A stretch of 58,535 nt of DNA. Source: Hominenteromicrobium sp964531265. GTDB lineage: Bacteria; Bacillota; Clostridia; Oscillospirales; Acutalibacteraceae. The position numbers and the translations under genes are program-made. Location: positions 1 to 58,535 of the forward strand of contig CAZHDW010000014.1 in NCBI GenBank assembly GCA_964531265.1, in the 5' to 3' direction. Of this stretch, positions 1 through 7,593 are shown piece after piece. Numbering within the stretch: the first letter of the stretch is position 1; every line of letters begins with the position of its first letter. Under the pieces are notes generated by a model, which searched no databases, had not been told where the DNA came from, and saw only the letters and a list, made by a program, of their open reading frames with translations.

Positions 1-298
1 ACTCAGCGTTGTGATTGATGTCCTCAATGGTCAGCATTTTTCTCATATCGGTACGGCCGGAGGGGTCGCCGATCATCGTTGTGCCACCGCCGATAAGAGC
101 AATCGGCTTGTTGCCTGCCATCTGCAAGCGCTTCATGAGTGTGAGCGCCATGAAATGGCCTGCTGTAAGGCTGTCGGCAGTGCAGTCAAAGCCGATGTAG
201 AAGGTAGCCTTGCCGTTGTTTATCAGCTCGCGTATTTTGTCTTCGTCAGTTACCTGGGCGATCAGGCCACGTGCCTGAAGCTCTTCATAGATTCCCAT
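1..298 (-). CDS. tyrS: Tyrosyl-tRNA synthetase, N-terminal part (cut by window edge)
   Basis: Class I aminoacyl-tRNA synthetase that charges tRNA-Tyr in the cytoplasm. Only the first 99 codons lie in the window. The N-terminus (MGIYEELQARGLIAQ) leads into the Rossmann core with the TyrRS signatures GFDCTADS and GGGTTMIGDPSGR. The HIGH-type motif reads TAGHF, so the first His of the usual HxGH is Thr. The ATG at 298-296 follows an AGGATA-type ribosome site. The upstream T-box carries a tyrosine specifier codon (TAC), independent support for the identity. The KMSKS region lies outside the window. Confidence 0.96.
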   Translation of the reverse strand, partial: MGIYEELQARGLIAQVTDEDKIRELINNGKATFYIGFDCTADSLTAGHFMALTLMKRLQMAGNKPIALIGGGTTMIGDPSGRTDMRKMLTIEDINHNAE

Positions 299-328
299 TT
301 TTATCTATCCTTTCTGTTTCGGGGGCAT

Positions 329-587
329 AAAAAAAGCCCCCTGCATTATTGCAGAGGGCGGAAATAACCGCGGTACCACCTCAGTTTATCCCGAATTCAC
401 ATTCGAGACCTCAACGGGTACAAGCATACCCTTGCGCTGTAACGTGCGCACACGATCCGCCTCTACTCGAAAAGGTTTCAAGGGGACAGCTCCGGAATGT
501 ATTTCCACACCACGCCTTATCTGCTTACACCAACCGCAGACTCTCTTTGCAGGAAGATAATGTGTACTTCTTTCCATCAAAGCCATT
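329..587 (-). promoter_or_regulatory. T-box riboswitch (tyrosine specifier) controlling tyrS
   Basis: Leader RNA that senses uncharged tRNA-Tyr and antiterminates transcription into tyrS. Read on the minus strand, it has the conserved antiterminator core TGGTACCGCG (378-369), where the tRNA acceptor end pairs. An intrinsic terminator follows: stem 359-336 with a T-run at 335-329. Upstream, the Stem I specifier region reads GAAATACATTCCGGAGCTG, with TAC (501-499) in the specifier position. That matches tyrosine. The 5' boundary is inferred from the promoter. Confidence 0.93.
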
Positions 588-593
588 GAAGAC

Positions 594-622
594 ATTATAT
601 TGAAAAAAACTTACTTTGTCAA
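594..622 (-). promoter_or_regulatory. Sigma-A promoter of the tyrS T-box transcript
   Basis: Perfect consensus on the minus strand: TTGACA (622-617), a 17-base spacer and TATAAT (599-594). Transcription would start near 587, at the 5' edge of the T-box leader. Confidence 0.9.
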
Positions 623-685
623 GTGCTAAAGGAAAATTCTTATTGAGCTTTTCAAAACGAAAGCATGTACCGAATCGTAGGAAAG

Positions 686-1291
686 CTATGTTGAAGACAG
701 ATTTCTAACAGCTGTCAGTAACCTGTCGAGCTTTTCTTCATTGTCGACCCAGCGCAAAAGCATTTTGAGCGTGAGGTTTTCAGGCAAATTCAGCTCCTTA
801 AGCACTGATTTTCTCAGCTCGCTGCTGCCGTCACAGCCGGTGAGACCGAGCTCAAGGCAATCTGATATGCTCAGCAGAGGTGTGCTTCTGCCGATACCGG
901 CGCTTACGGAAACGCCTGCGTCCATCAGAGAATTGCGGATTATCTCAGCGGATATGCCCTCAACGCCGAGCTTACCCTCCTTGGAGGGCACGGCCTTTCG
1001 CCGCTCCTTGCCGTAAATATCGGGGATATACGCATGGTGAAGCTGTTCGGCGGGTATGAACGAGGCGATATAATTCCTTATCTGTCTTCCGGCGTTGTCG
1101 CTGTCCGTCAGAACTATCAGGCCGCGCTCAGCAGCAAGCATACGGATATATTCGCGCTTTTCGGAATCGTTATAGACTGAAAAGCCGTTGGTTTCCACTA
1201 TCAGCGCATCCACTATGGAGCTCAATTTTATCTTGTCATATTTGCCCTCGACCAGTATAGCTTCGTTTATATGCAAGAGGGTATTTTCCAT
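686..1291 (-). CDS. rnmV: Toprim-domain protein, RNase M5-like (5S rRNA maturation)
   Basis: 201-residue Toprim protein resembling ribonuclease M5, which trims 5S rRNA precursors. The N-terminus has the Toprim Glu motif (ILVEGKYDKIKL), then an ETNG segment as in RNase M5 and the acidic DxD motif in VLTDSDNAGRQIR. A C-terminal helical part (about 115-201) fits the RNase M5 C-terminal domain (DUF4093). The length is close to the usual ~185 residues. The EGKYD motif departs from the EGxDD seen in B. subtilis RNase M5, so this may be a paralogous subfamily. The start codon overlaps the holA stop codon by one base, indicating translational coupling. Confidence 0.68.
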   Translation of the reverse strand: MENTLLHINEAILVEGKYDKIKLSSIVDALIVETNGFSVYNDSEKREYIRMLAAERGLIVLTDSDNAGRQIRNYIASFIPAEQLHHAYIPDIYGKERRKAVPSKEGKLGVEGISAEIIRNSLMDAGVSVSAGIGRSTPLLSISDCLELGLTGCDGSSELRKSVLKELNLPENLTLKMLLRWVDNEEKLDRLLTAVRNLSST

Positions 1292-2346
1292 TACAGACCC
1301 CTTCCTCTGTTGGCGGCAAGCAGAAGCTTTGAAAACAGCTTTTCAAGCGCAATACGGTTCATGCTGTCTCCGGCGGACATTTTAAGCGTCAGGTCACAGT
1401 CGAGCAGCAGATCAAGGCTGTCGCGAAGAACCTCAAGGGACAGGTCACGCATGTCGCGCTCGGCATATTTCAAACGGAAATCCCTGCCCTTATAGTCGCC
1501 GTATTCGGCCGGAGCCATGGAGGTCTTGCCGGAATCGATTGCGGCGCGTACACGGTACATATCGATGTATGCGCTGCTGAGCACCGCAAGAATGGCAATG
1601 GGCTCCTCACCCTGGCTGATAAGCATGTCGAGCAGGGAATATGCCTTGGAATAATCACCCCGGACAAGCGCATTGCTCAACAGGAACACGGTGGTTTCCA
1701 TGTTCTTTGTTACGATATCCTCAACCTGCTGACTTGTAATCTCTTCACCGGCGCTATAGGCGCAGAGCTTGTTTATTTCGTTTGCAAGCGTGTTCAAATC
1801 GTTTCCGGCATAGCTGATTATCTTCTCGGCGAGAGCTCTTGAGAGGCTGCAGCCCTGCTTTTCGGCTTCGCGGCACAGGTACTTAACGAGGTCTCCGTCA
1901 CTGCGCCGAGCATAGCATACGCTGTCACCGTAGGTTTCGACCTTTTTAAGAAAATTGCGCCACTTGGCACTTCTTTTTGTGTCGATATCGAGTGTCGGCA
2001 ATGCAAATATCAGAACGGTAGTGTCGGGAACATTTTCAACCAGCTCTGTCAGCTTGCTGTTTTCGGTGGGGGACAGGGCGTCCACATTGAGGTCGGACAC
2101 AGTGACGCATTTCTGCTCGGCCATAAACGGCAGAGCCATTACCGCATCGGCAATGTCATCGACGGAGGCTGTGTGCGGAAACGCATTGAAATTGAACTGC
2201 GGAAAATCGCTTGTGTCGAGCTTTTTTGTCAATCTCAAAAGATCACGGCGTACCAGCATTTTTTCTTCACCATAGAGAAAATACACGCGGCTCATGCTGT
2301 TGCGCTGTATATGCTCTCTAAGCTTACTTTCGTTGATCTCAGGCAT
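1291..2346 (-). CDS. holA: DNA polymerase III delta subunit
   Basis: Clamp-loader subunit that opens the sliding clamp. The 351-residue protein has the HolA N-terminal pattern (SRVYFLYGEEKMLVRRDL), a degenerate AAA+ domain, ELVENVPDTTVLIF, and the family-typical helical C-terminus (NALVRGDYSKAYSLLDML, then QGEEPIAILAVL). I chose the ATG at 2346 (MPEINESK) because AAAGGAG lies 4-10 bases upstream. The longer reading frame to 2421 would run back over the comEC end. comEC-holA is a common clostridial pairing, and the stop codon overlaps the start of the next gene. Confidence 0.93.
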   Translation of the reverse strand: MPEINESKLREHIQRNSMSRVYFLYGEEKMLVRRDLLRLTKKLDTSDFPQFNFNAFPHTASVDDIADAVMALPFMAEQKCVTVSDLNVDALSPTENSKLTELVENVPDTTVLIFALPTLDIDTKRSAKWRNFLKKVETYGDSVCYARRSDGDLVKYLCREAEKQGCSLSRALAEKIISYAGNDLNTLANEINKLCAYSAGEEITSQQVEDIVTKNMETTVFLLSNALVRGDYSKAYSLLDMLISQGEEPIAILAVLSSAYIDMYRVRAAIDSGKTSMAPAEYGDYKGRDFRLKYAERDMRDLSLEVLRDSLDLLLDCDLTLKMSAGDSMNRIALEKLFSKLLLAANRGRGL

Positions 2347-2356
2347 GTTTTCTCCT

Positions 2357-4525
2357 TTAATTCTTCTGCGGCAAATAGCCGCCGTCGGCTTCCATGACCA
2401 CACAGGCTGTTTCGTGTTCACTCATGAACAGATATTGCCCGTTCTTAAGGCGGGGCGCAGCGGAGATCATGGACATATCGGTATTCAAAATCGTGAAGCG
2501 GCCGTCAATTCTACTTTCGACGGAATCTGTCACGAGTATATCGCAGATTTGATGATTATAGGCGGCGTTATTCTTTTCAAAAATGATCTCAGTGTTTCCG
2601 AGAGTCATTTTTGCGTAATCGCCGTACGAGGATAATTCTACCACAAAATCATCCGCGTTTAAAGTGGTACCGTAATGGTAAATATGCGTGACACTGTCGG
2701 TCGGGAAATAGACCGAATCCGGCAGGATAAGCTCCTCCACAGAAAAGCCTTCGCATAGTGTCTGCGCACACCTTATTTCAGATTCACTGTTTCCTACGGA
2801 AAGCAGGTCTATTTGCTTGATATCGTGTGAATTCAGAAAGCTTGCGGCATTTGCTCCGTTTCCGTCACAACTCAGTACCGTGGCATGGCCGTTGTGAACC
2901 ACTGCTGTACAGCTTGAATAGTCATTGTTTAGCACCACAAGCCGGTAAGTGTCGTATGTCAGAACAGCTTCCGCACATACGGCGAAAATAAGTATTGCGC
3001 CGCTCATGGCAAACACCGGGAGCTTTAAGCCGCCCTTGGAAAGAGCTTTTGCGATGAGCAGGAACAGGACTACGGTGAGGACTGTTCCTTTCATATATTC
3101 ACCGGAAAGCCTGATCGATGACGGCAGGGTGTCGGCTACGAAGGCTGTGATGAGGTTTTGCAGCTTCAAAAGTATTCCGGTCAGCAGCGTGAATGGCAGG
3201 GCGAAGCGGCTGAGAATCGGAGTTCCGAGCAGTATGACTGTCGGCAAGCCGAGCTGTATTATCCACGTGGATATCTGCATTATCAGCAGTGAGGTGATGA
3301 CGGAGGTAAGGTTTATTGTTCCGAAAAAGTATAGCTGCACGGGAAGTGAGCCCAATATAGCCGCTATCGAGCAGGTTATCGGGCTTAGCAGACGCGTTGC
3401 AATAGCCCGGCGCTTCTTATCCGTGATGCGCATAACAAATGTATTTAGTAAGCGCTGATTCAGGGTTATGATCCCGAGTGAGGATGTAAAGGAAAGCAGG
3501 AAGGATACGTCGCCTATCCAGAACGGCCTGAATATGAGCAGTATAGCGGCGGCAATTGCGAGGGAATTCAAAGAATCCGGATTGCGACCTATGAAAATAC
3601 CGAGAAGGACAAGCATCTGCATGATGCCGCTTCTGAGCGCCGAGGACGAAAAGCCGGATATAGCTACAAACGCGAAAATAACTATCATCGACAATGCGGC
3701 GGCAAATTTTCTGCGAATGCCAAGCCTTTGGAATACAGCCAGTGCAAACTGCGCCACTATCGTCATATGCATACCGGAAATGACCAGTATATGCGTAGCA
3801 CCGGCACCCTTATAGTCGCTTTCCACCTTGTCGGTGGTGGAATCCCTCAGGCCGAGAAGCATTGCCGAAAGTACAGAGGCCTCGTCCTTGGGAAACACCG
3901 AAGCTATCCTCTCATTAAGATATGTACGGACTGCGGCTATATAGTACGCTATGCTTTTAGCCTCACACTTTTCCGTAAAGACACTCTCATAGTCGGAAAC
4001 ATATGCGCCGAGTACAACACCGTCCGCCAAACGCGAATTCTTGGCAGATAACCCGTATGTGTCCCTGTATTCGAAGAATTTCACCGTGCAGCGAACGGTA
4101 TCTCCGATATCCGCATTCAGCGATGAGCTGTGTGACAGACGCACGGTAAAGTCTGTGGCCTCGTCCGTCTCTTCAAATTCCGATACTCTTACCCTGTAGA
4201 AGAATTTACCGTTGCTTTTCTCGGGCAGGGAGAGTATCTCTCCGTGTATCGTCAGCTCCTCGCCGGCATATTTCTCATAGGGTGCCACAGTATTAAAGCA
4301 GCACAGGGCATAATACAGCAGAAAGGCAGCGGCGGTGAACGCCATGATGAGGTATTCGGGCGCCTTTCTGTGATATTTGCACAGCAGTAGTATTATGCCG
4401 AAAACGGCGCATATGGCGGCAAGTACCGCGGAGATTGTCGCTCCCGCGAAGGCAGCAACGAGCAGTGCTCCGAATGCGGTAAAACCAAACCAAACTGTCG
4501 GTCTGGATAAATCAGCTCTGCTCAT
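2357..4525 (-). CDS. comEC: ComEC/Rec2-family DNA-uptake channel with degenerate hydrolase domain
   Basis: Polytopic membrane protein of the ComEC family, which moves single-stranded DNA across the membrane during transformation. The 722 residues comprise N-terminal membrane segments (about 12-72), a soluble OB-like region (about 85-190), and the competence domain with the hallmark GATHILVISGMHM (about 243-254) followed by many helices to about 520. The C-terminal part (about 528-700) aligns by pattern with the metallo-beta-lactamase domain of ComEC. However, the position of the metal motif SHPHADH reads LLSVGNSESEIR, so the metal-binding His/Asp residues are absent. The gene begins one base after the HAD gene stop and sits 10 bases before holA. 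Confidence 0.9.
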   Translation of the reverse strand: MSRADLSRPTVWFGFTAFGALLVAAFAGATISAVLAAICAVFGIILLLCKYHRKAPEYLIMAFTAAAFLLYYALCCFNTVAPYEKYAGEELTIHGEILSLPEKSNGKFFYRVRVSEFEETDEATDFTVRLSHSSSLNADIGDTVRCTVKFFEYRDTYGLSAKNSRLADGVVLGAYVSDYESVFTEKCEAKSIAYYIAAVRTYLNERIASVFPKDEASVLSAMLLGLRDSTTDKVESDYKGAGATHILVISGMHMTIVAQFALAVFQRLGIRRKFAAALSMIVIFAFVAISGFSSSALRSGIMQMLVLLGIFIGRNPDSLNSLAIAAAILLIFRPFWIGDVSFLLSFTSSLGIITLNQRLLNTFVMRITDKKRRAIATRLLSPITCSIAAILGSLPVQLYFFGTINLTSVITSLLIMQISTWIIQLGLPTVILLGTPILSRFALPFTLLTGILLKLQNLITAFVADTLPSSIRLSGEYMKGTVLTVVLFLLIAKALSKGGLKLPVFAMSGAILIFAVCAEAVLTYDTYRLVVLNNDYSSCTAVVHNGHATVLSCDGNGANAASFLNSHDIKQIDLLSVGNSESEIRCAQTLCEGFSVEELILPDSVYFPTDSVTHIYHYGTTLNADDFVVELSSYGDYAKMTLGNTEIIFEKNNAAYNHQICDILVTDSVESRIDGRFTILNTDMSMISAAPRLKNGQYLFMSEHETACVVMEADGGYLPQKN

Positions 4526-4526
4526 T

Positions 4527-5231
4527 TCATTTTTTCGGAATAAGAATGCTTAATAAATCTTCGTAATTATCGACTTCATATGTGAATGGAATGCTCTTTG
4601 GGTTTTCTGCATGCTTCGGATTATACCATATGGAGTCGATGGAGGAATTGTACGCGCCGAGTATGTCCGATGACAGTGAATCGCCGATAACGATACAGTT
4701 GTTCGGCTCGGCACCGGGAATATGGCTCAATACATAGTCAAAATAGCGCTTATCGGGCTTCGCGGTTCCGACGGATTCCGATACATAATAGGCTTCGGCA
4801 TAATTATTGAGTCCGGAGCGCGCTATACGCCTTTCCTGAACATATGCGTTTCCGTTTGTGACAAGATATATCGGGAAGCACTCACTGAGCTTTTTAAGAA
4901 GCTCGGCGGCGCCGGGGAGCAGTGAGCCTGTTTCGCCGAGACTCTTGGAATATTCCTCATGCATAAGGTCGGGATCAAATTCGGTGATGCCGACCTCGCG
5001 GCAGAAATCGATGAAGCGGTTGCGATACAGCTCGGGCTTAGTGCATTCACCGCGCTCAAATCTGCGCCACCAGCCCTCATTGCAGGCGTTATATTTTGCT
5101 ATAAGGTCGCTGTCCACCGTCAAATGCCTGTCAAGGCCGGTTTTCTTCAGCATATTCGTAAAGGCAATGACCATGTCGTTGTCAAAGTCGACGAGCGTTC
5201 TGTCTATGTCAAACAGTAAGTATTTGTACAT
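4527..5231 (-). CDS. HAD hydrolase, YjjG-type pyrimidine 5'-nucleotidase family
   Basis: Haloacid dehalogenase-superfamily phosphatase of 234 residues. Motif I is FDIDRTLVDFD (nucleophile Asp), motif II VTNGN, motif III Lys in GTAKPDKRYFDY, and motif IV VIGDSLSSDILGA. The helical cap lies between motifs I and II. The overall pattern fits the YjjG family, which dephosphorylates non-canonical nucleoside monophosphates. The actual substrate cannot be read from sequence. It precedes comEC with a one-base gap in what looks like one operon. Confidence 0.85.
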   Translation of the reverse strand: MYKYLLFDIDRTLVDFDNDMVIAFTNMLKKTGLDRHLTVDSDLIAKYNACNEGWWRRFERGECTKPELYRNRFIDFCREVGITEFDPDLMHEEYSKSLGETGSLLPGAAELLKKLSECFPIYLVTNGNAYVQERRIARSGLNNYAEAYYVSESVGTAKPDKRYFDYVLSHIPGAEPNNCIVIGDSLSSDILGAYNSSIDSIWYNPKHAENPKSIPFTYEVDNYEDLLSILIPKK

Positions 5232-5243
5232 ATGCTAATCCCC

Positions 5244-5537
5244 TCATATAAAAACTATCAGGAAAACAATAACGGCAATGTGCAGCACAATGAAAAGCGG
5301 CAGAAGTATCATGAATTTCATGTGCTTCGTCTTATGCCGTATCAGCCGCATGGTGATGAATTCTCCTAGAGCGCCGCCGAATAGACCGAGCAGCAGGAGA
5401 GTTCTTTCGGGCACGCGCCATTGACACCTTACGGCCCTTCGTTTGTCAATTATAGCGGCGATAGCTGCGGCGGTGTTAATTATCAACAAATACAAAAGAA
5501 CGATTCTGATTAAGAAAAATACAAAGCTGTCACTCAT
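5244..5537 (-). CDS. DUF1294-family small membrane protein
   Basis: 97-residue integral membrane protein with three predicted hydrophobic segments (about 5-28, 46-60 and 76-97). The central block DKRRAVRCQWRVPERTLLLL followed by GLFGGALGEFITMRLIRHKTKH is the DUF1294 signature. The function is unknown. It is the first gene of the minus-strand cluster running through comEC, holA and the RNase M5-like gene. Confidence 0.85.
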   Translation of the reverse strand: MSDSFVFFLIRIVLLYLLIINTAAAIAAIIDKRRAVRCQWRVPERTLLLLGLFGGALGEFITMRLIRHKTKHMKFMILLPLFIVLHIAVIVFLIVFI

Positions 5538-5582
5538 AATCCACCGAATTCCTCATAAGCTATAATAATATCGCTTTGTACT

Positions 5583-5611
5583 ATCTTACCGCAAAAACTA
5601 TCTGCGGTCAA
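5583..5611 (-). promoter_or_regulatory. Candidate sigma-A promoter for the DUF1294-HAD-comEC-holA cluster
   Basis: Minus strand TTGACC (5611-5606), 17-base spacer, TAAGAT (5588-5583). An overlapping alternative, TTGCGG with TATTAT at 18 bases, also exists, so the exact boxes are uncertain. Confidence 0.4.
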
Positions 5612-5643
5612 GCATTCGGGTGTTGAGGAAAGAAAGGAATAAT

Positions 5644-6909
5644 ATGATAGTAATCAGGAAGAGTCATTATGTAATCATGCTTGCGGTACTTATACTGGTC
5701 GTGGCTGTAGCCGCAATGGGCAACAGGGCTGAAAGAAAGCCTGCTGTCGGGGGCGAAGAGCCGAAGTCGGCAGAGAGTTCTGTATCGCGTGAAAGTGAGC
5801 TGTCACAGCTTGAGAGCGCCATAGATGAGACGGCCGACGGCGACATGGTGGGGGTGTGGATACCGTACATGTCTCTGACCTCTGATGGGACGGAGGACGG
5901 CTTTAAGGAGAATTTCACAAGCAAGCTTGATGTAGCACGCAGAATTGGTGCTACATCGGTTTTCGTGCATGTAAGGCCCTTTGCGGACAGCATGTATCCA
6001 TCGGAATATGAGCCATGGTCCCATGTGCTGACGGGCGTTCAGGGGGAGGCCCCGGGATATGACCCTCTTGAATTCATGGTAAATGCCGTGCACGAGGCAG
6101 GAATGGAGTTCCATGCGTGGGTGAATCCGCTGAGAATAGCGTCCTCATCCACTCCGACGGAGCTGTCGGAGAACAGTTTCTATGTTCAAAACAGGGAAGC
6201 GTACCCATACTATTTCATGGAGTATGACGGCATGATCTATTATAATCCCGCATGCACAGTGATTCGCGAGAGAATAGCGGACAGTGTTGCTGAGATAGCA
6301 GAGAAATACGATGTTGACGGCATACACTTTGACGACTACTTCTATCCTGCTGAGGATGAGAGCTTTGACAGTACCATGTATACGGCATATGTGAATAATT
6401 CAAGCGAACCTCTTGCATTACACGAGTGGCGGACGGCAAATATCAATGCGCTGATAGCTTCGGTATACAGAAAGATAAAGCAGGTGAGTAGTGACGTGGT
6501 GTTTGGAATATCACCGCAGGGGAATCTTTCAAACAACGAGAAGATAAACGCGGATATATACACATGGTGCACTCAAAAGGGTTACATAGATTATATATGT
6601 CCGCAGTTGTACTACAGCTTTGAAAATCCGGCACTTCCGTTTGAAACGGCCCTTAACAGCTGGCTGAGTATACCGCGCAGGGATGATATCGACATGTATA
6701 TAGGTCTTGCCGTGTACAAGGCCGGTACGGATGCCGATAACGGTACATGGCAGAGCACCTCAGATACCATAGCGCGGCAGATAAAGCTGAGCATTGAAAG
6801 CGGCAGTCGAGGCGTGCTTTTGTATGCGGTGGATCATCTTGAAACCGATACCGCCGCTGCTGAAATGGCAAACGCGCAGCTCGAAATAAACGTTTTTTTA
6901 AAGAATTGA
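5644..6909 (+). CDS. Secreted/anchored GHL10-type glycosyl hydrolase-like protein (YngK family)
   Basis: 421-residue extracytoplasmic protein. A hydrophobic N-terminal segment (about 7-25, YVIMLAVLILVVAVAAM) gives a signal anchor, followed by an acidic, Ser-rich linker. From about residue 65 it shows the GHL10 (DUF187) TIM-barrel pattern: VGVWIPYMSL, VFVHVRPFADSMYPSEYEPW, EFHAWVNPLRI, VDGIHFDDYFYP, VVFGISPQGN and IDYICPQLYY. Family members are thought to act on cell-wall or capsular glycans, but the substrate is unknown. I prefer the ATG at 5644 (AAAGGA just upstream) over the GTG at 5620. It is divergent from the DUF1294 gene. Confidence 0.85.
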   Translation: MIVIRKSHYVIMLAVLILVVAVAAMGNRAERKPAVGGEEPKSAESSVSRESELSQLESAIDETADGDMVGVWIPYMSLTSDGTEDGFKENFTSKLDVARRIGATSVFVHVRPFADSMYPSEYEPWSHVLTGVQGEAPGYDPLEFMVNAVHEAGMEFHAWVNPLRIASSSTPTELSENSFYVQNREAYPYYFMEYDGMIYYNPACTVIRERIADSVAEIAEKYDVDGIHFDDYFYPAEDESFDSTMYTAYVNNSSEPLALHEWRTANINALIASVYRKIKQVSSDVVFGISPQGNLSNNEKINADIYTWCTQKGYIDYICPQLYYSFENPALPFETALNSWLSIPRRDDIDMYIGLAVYKAGTDADNGTWQSTSDTIARQIKLSIESGSRGVLLYAVDHLETDTAAAEMANAQLEINVFLKN

Positions 6910-6943
6910 AAAACAGCGGTTTTGAAGCTTTGATACTTATAAC

Positions 6944-6972
6944 TTGCATATTTGCCGATGAGGTGTTATAAT
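6944..6972 (+). promoter_or_regulatory. Sigma-A promoter of the XRE-cupin / acyl-CoA ligase pair
   Basis: TTGCAT (6944-6949), 17-base spacer, TATAAT (6967-6972). The start codon is 37 bases downstream, preceded by AAGGAGG. Confidence 0.8.
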
Positions 6973-7008
6973 CAAATACATATACATATCAAAAAGGAGG
7001 AAGCATCC

Positions 7009-7560
7009 ATGCAGAATGAGTTTAATGAGATATCCGCAAGACTGAGAGAGCTAAGAGAAGTCAGTGATTATACAATTGAGCAGCTTGCCGGGGAATTGAA
7101 CATTGACCCCGAGGTATACAGCAAATATGAGGAAAACGGTAAGGATATACCGATAAGTGTTATATATGAGGTGGCAAATAAATTCGGCGTTGATTTCACA
7201 GAGATCGTAACGGGTGTTCCTGCAAAGCTCGACAGCTACCATATAGTTCGTCGCGGTAAGGGCAGAGTGGTGAACAGAAATCCGGATTACTATTTCGAGG
7301 ATCTTGCATTTCGCTATTCCGGAAAGGTCATGCAGCCGCTGCTTGTTACACTTGAGCCGACGGATGAGCCGGCCGGTCTTATCACTCATAGCGGTCAGGA
7401 ATTCAACATGGTGCTTGAGGGCGTGGTTATAGTTAATTACGATGGGGAAGAGTTTACTCTGACGGCCGGGGATTCGATTTATTTCAATCCCACACGTCCG
7501 CACGGTCAGCGCTGCGGCGGAGAGACAAAGGCGCGATTCCTCACGGTTATCGCAGAATAA
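7009..7560 (+). CDS. XRE-family transcriptional regulator with C-terminal cupin domain
   Basis: 183-residue regulator. Residues 1-65 form an HTH_3 domain (SARLRELREVSDYTIEQLA, with a second helix around DPEVYSKYEENG). Residues 105-180 form a cupin ligand-binding barrel (HSGQEFNMVLEGV, GDSIYFNPTRPHGQRC). Proteins of this layout typically sense a small molecule and control an adjacent metabolic gene. The acyl-CoA ligase gene begins 33 bases downstream. The start at 7009 is set by AAGGAGG at 6995-7001; an upstream in-frame extension lies over the promoter. Confidence 0.9.
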   Translation: MQNEFNEISARLRELREVSDYTIEQLAGELNIDPEVYSKYEENGKDIPISVIYEVANKFGVDFTEIVTGVPAKLDSYHIVRRGKGRVVNRNPDYYFEDLAFRYSGKVMQPLLVTLEPTDEPAGLITHSGQEFNMVLEGVVIVNYDGEEFTLTAGDSIYFNPTRPHGQRCGGETKARFLTVIAE

Positions 7561-7593
7561 CGTATTCCCTTAGAATGAAAAGGATGGAAAATT

